The notes below the pieces were generated by a model. The model was given only the letters and a program-made list of their open reading frames with translations. It was not told the DNA's origin and made no database searches. A stretch of 64,000 bases of DNA from Phycicoccus sp. Root101 (lineage in GTDB: Bacteria > Actinomycetota > Actinomycetes > Actinomycetales > Dermatophilaceae). The DNA lies in assembly GCF_001426245.1 (NCBI RefSeq), contig NZ_LMCM01000006.1, positions 408,865 to 472,864 on the forward strand, in the 5' to 3' direction. This document shows, in pieces, positions 9,091 through 17,086 of this stretch. The position numbers and the translations under genes were made by a program. Each line of letters begins with the position of its first letter. Position 1 is the first letter of the stretch.

Positions 9091-10133
9091 GCGTCCACCC
9101 TCCCAGATGCGAGCCCGACCAGCCGTGCGGCCTTGACCCGGGTCTCCTCCCACTCACCCGCGGGGTCCGATCCCCACGTGATGCCTGCACCGGTACCGAA
9201 CCGCAACCACCGTCGGCCGTCCGCGCCCCGCTCTGCCCAGAACGTCCGGATGCCGACGGCGAGTTCCGCCGTGCCCGCATCGGCGTCGACCCACCCGACG
9301 GCCCCGCAGTACGGACCGCGAGGGACCGGTTCGAGGTCGGCGATGGCCTGCAGGGCAGTGTGTTTCGGTGCGCCGGACACCGACCCGGGTGGGAAGGTGG
9401 CGGCCATGACGTCCTCCCAGCTCGCCCCGGGACGCAGCTCGCCGGAGACCGTCGACACGAGGTGCACGAGGCCGGGGTGCTCCTCCGGTGCGCAAAGATG
9501 GTCGACCCGCACGGTGCCGGGGCGGCTGACGTGCGACAGGTCGTTGCGCACCAGGTCGACGATCATGACGTTCTCGGCGTAGTCCTTGGGCAGCATCGCC
9601 TCGAGGTGGGTCGCGGTGCCCTTGATGGGCCGCGACTCCAGCTGGTCACCGTCGCGCAGCAGGAACGCCTCCGGGCTCGCGCACACGACGTCGAGTCCCG
9701 CGTCCGGCACGTGGATGCGCGAGGCGTATGGCGCGGGGTTGCCCCGCGCGAGCAGCTGCGCCAGGCCGTCGAGGTCGGCCTCCTCGGCCAGCTCGTGCGA
9801 CATCACCCGGCAGAGGTTGACCTGGTAGACGGTGCCGGCGGCGATGCGGTCGCGGATCTCCCGCACCCCTGCGAGGTAGCCCGCCTCGTCGAGGCTGGTG
9901 CCCCACTCCCCGCGCAGCGGCACCCACGGCACGGTGCGCGCCTTCGGCGGCTGACGCGTCACGTGGGCGAACCGCACGGCAGTGACCGACCCCTCGAACT
10001 CGGCGACCACGGCCCAGAACCCCGAGCCCAGGCCGTCGAGCGCCTCCAGCCCGGACAGGTCCCGACGCACCTCGACGGGCCCGGTCGCGACGAGCGACCC
10101 GAACCGCCCGTGTCCCGATGCGGCCGCCTCCAC
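9087..10133 (-). CDS. pabB: Aminodeoxychorismate synthase component I
   Basis: This 348-residue chorismate-binding enzyme carries the family motifs PIKGTATHLEAML, VDLVRNDLSHVSRPGTV and FPPGSVSGAPK. It should aminate chorismate to 4-amino-4-deoxychorismate together with a glutamine amidotransferase encoded elsewhere. It is shorter than typical PabB (~450 residues) because the N-terminal half is reduced; this is common in actinobacterial PabB-like proteins. The GTG start has TAGGAT 7 nt upstream on the minus strand, suggesting a leaderless message. Isochorismate or anthranilate synthase is unlikely given the downstream pabC. Confidence 0.88.
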   Translation of the reverse strand: MEAAASGHGRFGSLVATGPVEVRRDLSGLEALDGLGSGFWAVVAEFEGSVTAVRFAHVTRQPPKARTVPWVPLRGEWGTSLDEAGYLAGVREIRDRIAAGTVYQVNLCRVMSHELAEEADLDGLAQLLARGNPAPYASRIHVPDAGLDVVCASPEAFLLRDGDQLESRPIKGTATHLEAMLPKDYAENVMIVDLVRNDLSHVSRPGTVRVDHLCAPEEHPGLVHLVSTVSGELRPGASWEDVMAATFPPGSVSGAPKHTALQAIADLEPVPRGPYCGAVGWVDADAGTAELAVGIRTFWAERGADGRRWLRFGTGAGITWGSDPAGEWEETRVKAARLVGLASGRVDA

Positions 10134-10168
10134 GATGGCGATCCTAGGGCGACCTACACTCGGCGCTC

Positions 10169-11359
10169 ATGCGCCCACTCGCAGCGGTCACCGCTGCCGC
10201 CCTCGCGGTCACGCTCACGGCCTCCTGCTCCGCGGGCGCCTCCGACGGGACCGCCACCAGCCGGACGGGCAGCCCGAGCACCCGGCCCGGCGGGACCCCG
10301 AGTGCGAGCGGCACGTCCGCCACGACCACGACGCGCGCGCCCGGGACGTCGTCGACGACGGCGTCGCCCAGCTCCACCACGGCCGCCCGGCCGAGCGACC
10401 CGAACACCCTGACGATGGCGTTCGCCGGGGACGTCCACTTCGAGGACTACCTCGCCCCCCTGGCGTCACGTCCCGACGGCCTCGCCGAGCTGCAGGACTC
10501 CCTCGGCGCCGCCGACCTCGCCATGGTCAACCTGGAGACGGCGATCACGACGCGAGGGACGAAGATCGGCAAGGAGTTCCATTTCCGGGCCCCCGCCTCG
10601 GCGCTGAGGACCGTGCAGGGCGCCGGGGTCGACGCCGTGAGCATGGCCAACAACCACGGCGTGGACTACGGACCGGTCGGGCTGCAGGACACCCTCGCCG
10701 CGAAGCGGACGAGCCCCATCCCGGTCGTGGGCATCGGCGCCGACGAGGACGAGGCCTTCGCCCCGGCGGTCCTGTCGGCCAAGGGCCTGCGGGTCGCTGT
10801 CTTCGGCGCCTCCGAGGTCTTCGAGATGACCCTCTCGCGCTACTCGGCCGGACCGGGCAAGGGCGGCATCGCCAGCGCCGCCCCGGTGACCCGGCTGCGC
10901 AGGGCCGTTGCCGCAGCGTCCAGGAAGTACGACGTGGTCGTGGTCTTCCTGCACTGGGGACTGGACTACCAGAAGTGCCCCGACCCGCTGTCCGCGGAGA
11001 CCGCGCAGGTCCTCGAGGAGGCAGGAGCCGACATCATCGTCGGCGGCCACTCCCACCGGGTCAACGGCGCCGGGTGGCTCGGGCGCTCCTACGTCGCGTA
11101 CGGGCTCGGCAACTTCGTGTGGTGGCGCAGCAAGGAGCCGGACTCCAGGTCCGGCGTGCTCACCTTGTCCCTGGACGTCAAGGCCGCGAAGGGCACCGGG
11201 TCGAACGGCCACAGCGTGGTGCGCACCGCGAGCTGGACGCCCATGCTCATCGGCATCGACGGCATACCCCGTCGTCCGGGGGCCGCGGACACCAAGCGGC
11301 TCCACGGGCTCTGGGAGCAGGCGAACGCGTGCACCGGGCTCGAGTCCCGGCCGAGCTGA
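10169..11359 (+). CDS. CapA-like lipoprotein (metallophosphatase-type PGA_cap domain)
   Basis: This 396-residue lipoprotein has a signal peptide ending in the lipobox region LTASC (Cys20). A Ser/Thr/Pro-rich linker follows to about residue 78. The rest is a PGA_cap domain with AGDVHFED, NLETAI, NNHGVDYG, HWGLDY, GGHSHRVNG and GLGNFVW, the metal-binding motif set of the CapA/PgsA family. CapA takes part in poly-gamma-glutamate capsule export in Bacillus, but most actinobacterial homologues stand alone and have no proven role. The ATG has TACACT 8 nt upstream and is probably leaderless. No capBC genes are nearby, so a capsule function is not implied. Confidence 0.88.
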   Translation: MRPLAAVTAAALAVTLTASCSAGASDGTATSRTGSPSTRPGGTPSASGTSATTTTRAPGTSSTTASPSSTTAARPSDPNTLTMAFAGDVHFEDYLAPLASRPDGLAELQDSLGAADLAMVNLETAITTRGTKIGKEFHFRAPASALRTVQGAGVDAVSMANNHGVDYGPVGLQDTLAAKRTSPIPVVGIGADEDEAFAPAVLSAKGLRVAVFGASEVFEMTLSRYSAGPGKGGIASAAPVTRLRRAVAAASRKYDVVVVFLHWGLDYQKCPDPLSAETAQVLEEAGADIIVGGHSHRVNGAGWLGRSYVAYGLGNFVWWRSKEPDSRSGVLTLSLDVKAAKGTGSNGHSVVRTASWTPMLIGIDGIPRRPGAADTKRLHGLWEQANACTGLESRPS

Positions 11360-11365
11360 CGTGCG

Positions 11366-11384
11366 CCGCGCACCCCGTGCGCGG
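11366..11384 (+). terminator. GC hairpin after the CapA-like gene
   Basis: An 8-bp perfect stem (11366-11373 and 11377-11384) with a 3-nt loop begins 7 nt after the stop codon. No T tract follows. The same stem sequence, CCGCGCAC/GTGCGCGG, recurs at 24398-24416 below the riboswitch. Confidence 0.6.
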
Positions 11385-11408
11385 GGAATGGATGTGACAC
11401 CTCGCGGG

Positions 11409-11436
11409 TTGATGTAGTTGAATTCGCAACTACCTA
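11409..11436 (+). promoter_or_regulatory. Promoter with MarR-type palindrome
   Basis: A 7-bp inverted repeat GTAGTTG-N6-CAACTAC (11414-11433) lies just upstream of the luciferase-like gene. It resembles operators of MarR-family repressors. A TTGATG (11409-11414) and TACCTA (11431-11436) spaced by 16 bp can serve as -35 and -10, with the palindrome across the spacer, so a bound repressor would block RNA polymerase. No MarR gene is adjacent. Confidence 0.6.
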
Positions 11437-11453
11437 CACGAGAGGCGAGACCG

Positions 11454-12545
11454 ATGCAGTTCGGGATCTTCACCGTCGGCGACCTGACCACCGACCCCAC
11501 CACGGGCACCACCGTCAGCGAGCACCAGCGCGTCAAGGACACCGTCGAGCTCGCCAAGCACGTCGAGCAGGTCGGGCTGGACGTCTTCGCGACCGGTGAG
11601 CACCACAACCCCCCGTTCGTGCCGTCCTCCCCCACCACGACGCTGGGATTCATCGCCGCCCAGACCTCGCGGCTGCTGCTGTCCACCTCGACGACCCTCA
11701 TCACGACGAACGACCCCGTGAAGATCGCCGAGGACTACGCGACGCTGCAGCACCTCGCCGACGGTCGTGTCGACCTCATGATGGGCCGCGGCAACACCGG
11801 CCCGGTGTACCCGTGGTTCGGCAAGGACATCCGCGACGGCATCGCCCTCGCCGTGGAGAACTACGCGCTGCTGCGCCGGCTCTGGACCGAGGACGTCGTC
11901 ACCTGGGAGGGCAAGTACCGCACCCCGTTGCAGTCCTTCACCGCCACCCCGCGCCCGCTCGACGGCATCGCGCCGTTCGTCTGGCACGGCTCGATCCGCA
12001 GCCCCGAGATCGCCGAGCAGGCGGCCTACTACGGCGACGGCTTCTTCCACAACAACATCTTCTGGCCGATGAGCCACACCCGTCAGATGGTCGCGCTCTA
12101 CCGTCGCCGCTTCGAGCACTACGGCCACGGCTCGGCCGACCAGGCCATCGTCGGCCTCGGTGGGCAGGTCTTCATGCGGGCCAACAGCCAGGACGCGGTG
12201 CGGGAGTTCCGCCCGTACTTCGACAACGCCCCCGTCTACGGCCACGGCCCGTCGCTGGAGGAGTTCAGCCGGGAGACGCCCCTCACGGTGGGTTCGCCCC
12301 AGCAGGTCATCGAGCGGTATGCCGCGATGGCCGACTCCGTCGGCGACTACCAGCGCCAGCTCTTCCTCATCGACCACGCGGGGCTGCCGCACTCGACCGT
12401 GATGGAGCAGGTCGAGATCCTCGGCACGCAGGTCGTCCCCGAGCTGCGCAGGATCGCCGCCGCCCGCAAGCCGGCCCACGTGCCGGACGCCCCGACCCAC
12501 GCCAGCCGCCTCGCCGCGGCCCGATCCCTGGAGGTCTCCCGATGA
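11454..12545 (+). CDS. LLM class flavin-dependent monooxygenase, CE1758 type
   Basis: This 363-residue protein is a luciferase-like (F420/FMN) oxidoreductase. The barrel opens with MQFGIFTVGD and has TGEHHNPPF, TLITTNDP and the conserved DLMMGRGNTGPVYPWFG. Together with the next gene it matches the two-component set known as CE1758/CE1759, in which the reductase supplies reduced FMN to the monooxygenase. The substrate is unknown. AGAGG precedes the ATG by about 8 nt, and the stop overlaps the reductase start (ATGA). A MarR-type palindrome in the promoter suggests induction by a small, perhaps aromatic or electrophilic, compound; this is inference. Confidence 0.88.
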   Translation: MQFGIFTVGDLTTDPTTGTTVSEHQRVKDTVELAKHVEQVGLDVFATGEHHNPPFVPSSPTTTLGFIAAQTSRLLLSTSTTLITTNDPVKIAEDYATLQHLADGRVDLMMGRGNTGPVYPWFGKDIRDGIALAVENYALLRRLWTEDVVTWEGKYRTPLQSFTATPRPLDGIAPFVWHGSIRSPEIAEQAAYYGDGFFHNNIFWPMSHTRQMVALYRRRFEHYGHGSADQAIVGLGGQVFMRANSQDAVREFRPYFDNAPVYGHGPSLEEFSRETPLTVGSPQQVIERYAAMADSVGDYQRQLFLIDHAGLPHSTVMEQVEILGTQVVPELRRIAAARKPAHVPDAPTHASRLAAARSLEVSR

Positions 12546-13189
12546 CGAGTCCCCTGTCGTCCCAGTCGCGCCCACGCCGGGTCGTGGTGGTCCAGGCGGG
12601 CCTCGGACAGCCGTCGTCGACCCGCCTGCTCGGCGAGCGGCTCGCCGCCGCCACCCGCGACGCGCTGCTCGAGCGCGGGCAGGAGGCGACCGTCGACGTG
12701 GTCGACCTCCGTGAGCACGCCCACGACCTGGCGAACGCGCTCCTCACCGGCTTCCCCAGCGGTGCGCTGCGTGAGGCCGTCGACGCCGTCGCCTCGGCCG
12801 ACGCCGTGATCGCGGTGACGCCGGTGTTCCAGGCGTCCTACAGCGGCCTGTTCAAGACCTTCTTCGACGTCCTCGACGAGGGTTCCCTGCGGGGCACCCC
12901 GGTGCTGATGGCGGCCACCGCAGGCACTGCCCGCCACTCCCTGGTCCTCGAGCACGCGATGCGTCCGATGTTCGCCTACCTCAAGGCCGTGACGGTCCCG
13001 ACGGGTGTGTTCGCGGCGTCCGAGGACTGGGGCGGTGGCGACCCGGGCCAGGGGCTGTCCACCCGTGTCGAGGTCGCCGCGGCCGAGCTCGCCGACCTCG
13101 TGTCGGGGCGTGCCGCTGCGGCGGCACCGGCCCGCAGCGGCACCGAGCTCGCCGACCCGGTGCCCTTCGAGGAGCTGCTGGCCCGCTGA
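12542..13189 (+). CDS. NAD(P)H-dependent FMN reductase, CE1759 type
   Basis: This 215-residue flavodoxin-like reductase has the phosphate-binding loop LGQPSSTRLLGE near the N-terminus and the loop TPVFQASYSGLFKTFFD around residues 96-112, both typical of NADPH-dependent FMN reductases. It should supply reduced FMN to the preceding luciferase-like enzyme, to which it is coupled by an ATGA overlap. The C-terminal 30 residues are Ala-rich and probably disordered. No signal peptide is present, so it acts in the cytoplasm. Confidence 0.88.
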   Translation: MTSPLSSQSRPRRVVVVQAGLGQPSSTRLLGERLAAATRDALLERGQEATVDVVDLREHAHDLANALLTGFPSGALREAVDAVASADAVIAVTPVFQASYSGLFKTFFDVLDEGSLRGTPVLMAATAGTARHSLVLEHAMRPMFAYLKAVTVPTGVFAASEDWGGGDPGQGLSTRVEVAAAELADLVSGRAAAAAPARSGTELADPVPFEELLAR

Positions 13190-13215
13190 ACCCACGCCGG
13201 GATGTCGCTTGTGCC

Positions 13216-13282
13216 CCGGTAGCAGCACGGAAACGCCGGTATCCGCTACGTCAGATTGCTGATGCCGCCGTGCTGCCACCGG
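13216..13282 (+). terminator. Long-range imperfect hairpin after the FMN reductase gene
   Basis: A 15-nt arm at 13216-13230 can pair with 13268-13282 with one G-T pair; the 37-nt loop between can fold further. It starts 26 nt after the reductase stop and ends 76 nt before the next start. It is probably a terminator, though a regulatory leader element of the next operon is possible. Confidence 0.4.
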
Positions 13283-13358
13283 GCGCACCCTGAGTCATCC
13301 GCAGCGAATTCCTCCGACTCGTGCCGTGGACAGGATCACCACACGGAGGTGGGCAGAG

Positions 13359-14378
13359 ATGGCAGTCGTCAGTGCGTTGCCGGAGCCGAACGAAGGCGAC
13401 CGGCACGGACCACGTGGGGAGCCCGAGCTCCGGCTCGGGCCCGAGACGCTGGCACGCATCAGCGCGGTCGCGGCGCAGCCCGGACAGGCCTGGCGCAGCG
13501 AGCCGCTCGCCCGCAAGAAGGCGTTCGCCCGGCGCCGCGGGGAGCCGGTCGCCAAGGACGCCGCGGCGCCCGACGTCGATGCGGCCCTCGAGCGCATCTT
13601 CCAGAACGCCGACTTCCTCGCCGGGGCGTGGCTGAGCACCGGCGCGACCAAGGCCGATGCCGTGGCGAAGATCAACACCACCAGCGAGCTCGGCACGGGG
13701 TTCCTCGTGTCGCCCTGGCTGCTGATGACCAACAACCACGTCATCGACTCACCCGAGACGGCCTCCGGGTCGGTGGCGTGGTTCCGCTACGTCGAGGACG
13801 CCGACGGCAACATCACCCCGCGCAAGGTCGCCCTGCAGCCCGAGCGCTGCTTCGTGACGAGCCCCCGCGATGCCCTCGACTACACGGTCGTCGCTGTGGC
13901 GCCGCTGGACGGCCAGCCCCCGGGTCAGCAGTTCGGTTCGATCCCGCTGCACGGCGGCGTGGGCAAGATCGTGGTGGGCCAGAACGTCAACGTGATCCAG
14001 CATCCGTCGGGTCGCACACGGGAGATCTGCGTCCGCAACAACCTGCTGCTCGAGGTCGTCGACGACACCTTCGTCCTCTATGGCGCCGACACCGAGCCGG
14101 GCTCGTCCGGGTCACCCGTCCTCAGCGACACGTGGGAGCTCGTGGCCCTCCACCACGCCAGCGAGCAGAAACGCAACGCGCAGAACCAGTACGTCGACGC
14201 CGAGGGCAACCTCGCCACCGACGAGACGCCGGAGTCCAAACGGGTCTGGGTCGCCAACAAGGGAATCCGGGTCTCCGCACTGGTCGCCGACCTCCGTGCG
14301 CGGACCCTCGACGAGAGCAACGGCACCGAGGCTAAGGACCTCGTCGGCCAGATGCTCGGACTGGGAGGAAACATATGA
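13359..14378 (+). CDS. Cytoplasmic trypsin/V8-like serine protease
   Basis: This 339-residue protein has a chymotrypsin-fold peptidase domain from about residue 110. The triad is readable: His128 (LLMTNNHVID), Asp174 (DALDYTVV) and Ser252 (EPGSSGSPV). There is no signal peptide; the first 100 residues are charged and helical. GGAGG stands 9 nt before the ATG; an upstream GTG (13326) is less likely. It is the first of five tightly packed genes and overlaps the next by 4 nt. Leaderless trypsin-like proteases of this kind are known in bacterial conflict and immune gene sets, but no sensor or nuclease is beside this one, so that role is an inference. Confidence 0.85.
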   Translation: MAVVSALPEPNEGDRHGPRGEPELRLGPETLARISAVAAQPGQAWRSEPLARKKAFARRRGEPVAKDAAAPDVDAALERIFQNADFLAGAWLSTGATKADAVAKINTTSELGTGFLVSPWLLMTNNHVIDSPETASGSVAWFRYVEDADGNITPRKVALQPERCFVTSPRDALDYTVVAVAPLDGQPPGQQFGSIPLHGGVGKIVVGQNVNVIQHPSGRTREICVRNNLLLEVVDDTFVLYGADTEPGSSGSPVLSDTWELVALHHASEQKRNAQNQYVDAEGNLATDETPESKRVWVANKGIRVSALVADLRARTLDESNGTEAKDLVGQMLGLGGNI

Positions 14379-15403
14379 GCACCGCCCTGCTCCTCATCCA
14401 CGGTCGCAGCCAGCAGATGCCTGCGGGGAGCGACCGCAGTGACGCCGCGGTCGCCGACTACGTCGCCCGCAAGAAGCGCGAGTGGCTGGCCGGGCTCGCC
14501 AAGGGGGCGACCCTCGCCGGACGGGCCCAGCCCGACGCCGGCGCCGTCTACTTCCCCTACTACGGCAACGTCCTCGCGGACCGGATCGCCGCCCACGAGA
14601 AGGCCGGTGGAACGGCGCCACAGCTCGAGGGGCTCGACGTCGCCGCCCAGGCGAAGGCCACCGGGGAAGACCTCCTGCTCGACGGCGCCGCCGAGATCGG
14701 CTTCGTCGCCTCCCGCCGGCTGGAACAGACCGACCCCGAGCTGGCCGGTGCTGCCCGGGACGTGGAGAAGGCCCGGGCCAGCGGCGAGGAGGCGTCGTGG
14801 GGCGACCTGCTGCGCCCCAAGGTCGTGCGGGAGGCGTTGCGCTTCATCAGCGACAAGACCGGTGCGCCGCAGGCGATCATCACGAGGTTCCTGTCCGACG
14901 TGGCCTACTACCTCGAGGACGACGCCATGCGGGACGCCGTCCAGGAGGTCGTGTCCGCCGCCATCGCGCAGGCCTCTGCCGACGGCCACACCGACCTCGT
15001 CGTCGTCGGCCACAGCCTCGGCAGCTGTGTGGCCTACGACGCCCTGCAGCGCTACACCCCCGGACCTCGCGTGCGGCTGCTGGTCACGGCCGGCTCCCCC
15101 GACGGGTACGCGGTCGTGAAGCGGAACCTCTGGGGCGGCGCCGAAGGGGACGCGGACCGCGGCATACCGGGGGGGATCGAACCGGTCGGTGGAACGCTCA
15201 GGTGGCTCAACGCCTACGACGAGCACGACGTCGTGGCGCTGGTGCACCCGCTGACCCCCTTGTTCGCACCGGGCAGTGACGCGATGCGGGACGAACGGGC
15301 GCAGAACCCCTCGGACCCGCACTCCATCCAGGACTACCTCTCGGACCCCGATGTCGCGGCAGCCGTCCTCGACGCGGTCGGTGCGGCGCAGGAGGTTCCA
15401 TGA
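14375..15403 (+). CDS. Alpha/beta hydrolase (lipase-like)
   Basis: This 342-residue protein has an alpha/beta hydrolase core. The N-terminus ALLLIHGRS carries the oxyanion loop and VVVGHSLGS (Ser near 214) the nucleophile elbow; an Asp in AYDEHD and a His in DPHSIQDY are candidates for the rest of the triad. About 130 residues between the first strand and the elbow are an unusual helical insertion. No signal peptide is seen. The start overlaps the protease stop (ATGA), and the stop overlaps the CHAP-like gene. The substrate could be a lipid or a peptide/ester; nothing decides this. Confidence 0.82.
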   Translation: MSTALLLIHGRSQQMPAGSDRSDAAVADYVARKKREWLAGLAKGATLAGRAQPDAGAVYFPYYGNVLADRIAAHEKAGGTAPQLEGLDVAAQAKATGEDLLLDGAAEIGFVASRRLEQTDPELAGAARDVEKARASGEEASWGDLLRPKVVREALRFISDKTGAPQAIITRFLSDVAYYLEDDAMRDAVQEVVSAAIAQASADGHTDLVVVGHSLGSCVAYDALQRYTPGPRVRLLVTAGSPDGYAVVKRNLWGGAEGDADRGIPGGIEPVGGTLRWLNAYDEHDVVALVHPLTPLFAPGSDAMRDERAQNPSDPHSIQDYLSDPDVAAAVLDAVGAAQEVP

Positions 15404-16323
15404 CCTCGACCGAGGGGACGGACGTCCACACCAACAGCCTCGGTGAGCCCGAGGACGAGCCCGTGCAGACCGACAACGGCCCCAAGGAGGGCGACGGCGA
15501 GGTCCCCGACCAGGACGCGGTCGAGCTCCCCTCACCCGGCGAGCACGAGGCCGCGGGCCTGGCCGGTGCGGTCCTCGCCGAGGCCCTGCGCCACCGCGGG
15601 ACCATCGAGGACCCGGTCGGCAGCAACCGGCAGCCGTTCGGGGCGCAGTACGGCTGGAACGGTGTCGCCTGGTGCAACATCTTCGTGTCCCGCGTGGGGT
15701 TCGGGGTGGCCGGCGACTACGACCTGCTGGGCAAGTTCGCCTCCACCGTGGCGTGCGCGCGGTGGTGGGACGGCCAAGGGCGGTTCGGCCACGAACCCCG
15801 TCCGGGCGCCGCGGTGTTCTTCGACTGGGACGGCGGTCGCCGGATCGACGCCATCGACCACATCGGGCTCGTCGTCGAACCCCTCGCGAACGGACGCGTC
15901 CGCACGATCGAGGGCAACGCCGCCATCCCCGGCAAGAGCGACGGCGTCTGGGTCCACGACCGCTCGACCCGCTTCATCGTGGGCTACGGCTACCCCGCGT
16001 ACTCGGGAGCGGTGCCACTCACCAAGGCGGCTGCCACGCAGGGCCGTGGTGACGCCGCGACGGCCTCCCGCGGGACCGCCCGAGCCCCGGTGGGGACGCC
16101 CCCGCCGTTCCCGGGACTGATGAGGAAGGGGTCCACCGGCCCGGGGGTGCTGGCCCTCCAGCGCCGCCTCGTCCAGCGCGGGTGGGAGCTCGACGCCGAC
16201 GGCGAGTTCGGGCCCGTGACCGACCGCGTCGTCCGCGGGTTCCAGCAGGACAAGGGGCTCGAGGTGGACGGTGAGGTCGGGCCGAGGACGTGGTCCGCGC
16301 TCTGGACCACCCCGGTGACCTAG
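15400..16323 (+). CDS. CHAP-like amidase with C-terminal peptidoglycan-binding domain
   Basis: This 307-residue protein starts with an acidic disordered region (1-50). A NlpC/P60-CHAP-like domain follows, with Cys92 in GVAWCNIF, His154 in AIDHIGLVVE and a polar residue in EGN (171-173). A PG_binding_1 domain occupies 238-302 (two-repeat helical motif ending in GPRTWSALW). The domains point to cleavage and binding of cell wall peptides, yet there is no signal peptide, so it is either released by lysis, exported by a non-Sec route, or used inside the cell. It overlaps the hydrolase gene by 4 nt. Phage endolysins are similar but no phage genes surround it. Confidence 0.85.
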   Translation: MTSTEGTDVHTNSLGEPEDEPVQTDNGPKEGDGEVPDQDAVELPSPGEHEAAGLAGAVLAEALRHRGTIEDPVGSNRQPFGAQYGWNGVAWCNIFVSRVGFGVAGDYDLLGKFASTVACARWWDGQGRFGHEPRPGAAVFFDWDGGRRIDAIDHIGLVVEPLANGRVRTIEGNAAIPGKSDGVWVHDRSTRFIVGYGYPAYSGAVPLTKAAATQGRGDAATASRGTARAPVGTPPPFPGLMRKGSTGPGVLALQRRLVQRGWELDADGEFGPVTDRVVRGFQQDKGLEVDGEVGPRTWSALWTTPVT

Positions 16324-16336
16324 GGACGGACGACCC

Positions 16337-17086
16337 GTGATGAGGACGCACCGCGCTTCGCACCGCACGTCACGACCTGCCCGGTCGCACGCGGCGGCGG
16401 TGCTGGCCGTCGGGGTGCTCCTGCTGGGTGGGTGCGCGGCGAGCGGTGGCTCGGGTGGTGCGACCGCAGCCGGCGACCCCGGCAACGGCTCCTCGCAGGC
16501 GTCCGGGGACAGCGAGACCTTCGACTCCCCCGAACCCGAGCCCACGACCCCGGACAGCTCCGACAGCTCGACCTCGGACGACGCCCCGGCGATCGCGGTG
16601 GCCAGGCTCCCCATCGGCGGCGATGCGCAGGACGACGGTGACGACCCCCGGCTCCAGTGCGCCCACGTCACGTGGATCGCCAGTCCCGACGGGCAGATCC
16701 CGCGGGGGACCGGCATCGAGATCACCCGGGTGCTGTTCGACCCCGCGTCGTTCGAGGCGGTCGACCAGGGGTGCGGCTCGGAACGCCCGAGCTGCCTGCA
16801 CTACGTCTTCCGGACATCGGCCCTGCAGTGCGACCTCCCCGTCCGGGCCACCGGCGACGTCGCCCAGGACGCGAACCCCTCGCTCGGCTTCGCCGGCCTC
16901 GTCTTCTGCCCCGACCCGACCTCGGCGACGTGTCGGCACTTCGTCGGCGCGCTCGCGAACGAGCAGCAGCTCTCGGTGTCGCTCAACGTGCCGCAGCTGC
17001 CGCCCGGGTCCGGCGATGCCAGCACCGACACGAGCAGCGACTCGGGCACCGACACGGGCACGGACGCCACGACCGACGGCGGATGA
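16337..17086 (+). CDS. Lipoprotein of unknown function
   Basis: This protein of 249 residues has a signal peptide with lipobox LLLGGC (Cys33). A Gly/Ser/Thr/Asp-rich linker runs to about residue 85, then a globular domain with six cysteines, suggesting disulfides, and an Asp/Ser/Thr-rich C-terminal tail. I recognise no family. The GTG at 16337 or the ATG at 16340 can start it, 13 nt after the CHAP-like gene. It overlaps the following membrane gene (ATGA). Its surface location places one member of this operon outside the membrane, where a wall hydrolase would act. Confidence 0.8.
   Translation: MMRTHRASHRTSRPARSHAAAVLAVGVLLLGGCAASGGSGGATAAGDPGNGSSQASGDSETFDSPEPEPTTPDSSDSSTSDDAPAIAVARLPIGGDAQDDGDDPRLQCAHVTWIASPDGQIPRGTGIEITRVLFDPASFEAVDQGCGSERPSCLHYVFRTSALQCDLPVRATGDVAQDANPSLGFAGLVFCPDPTSATCRHFVGALANEQQLSVSLNVPQLPPGSGDASTDTSSDSGTDTGTDATTDGG

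Noticed and set aside
10169-11359. Capsule biosynthesis locus
   Set aside because: Only a CapA-like lipoprotein is present; capB, capC and other capsule genes are absent.
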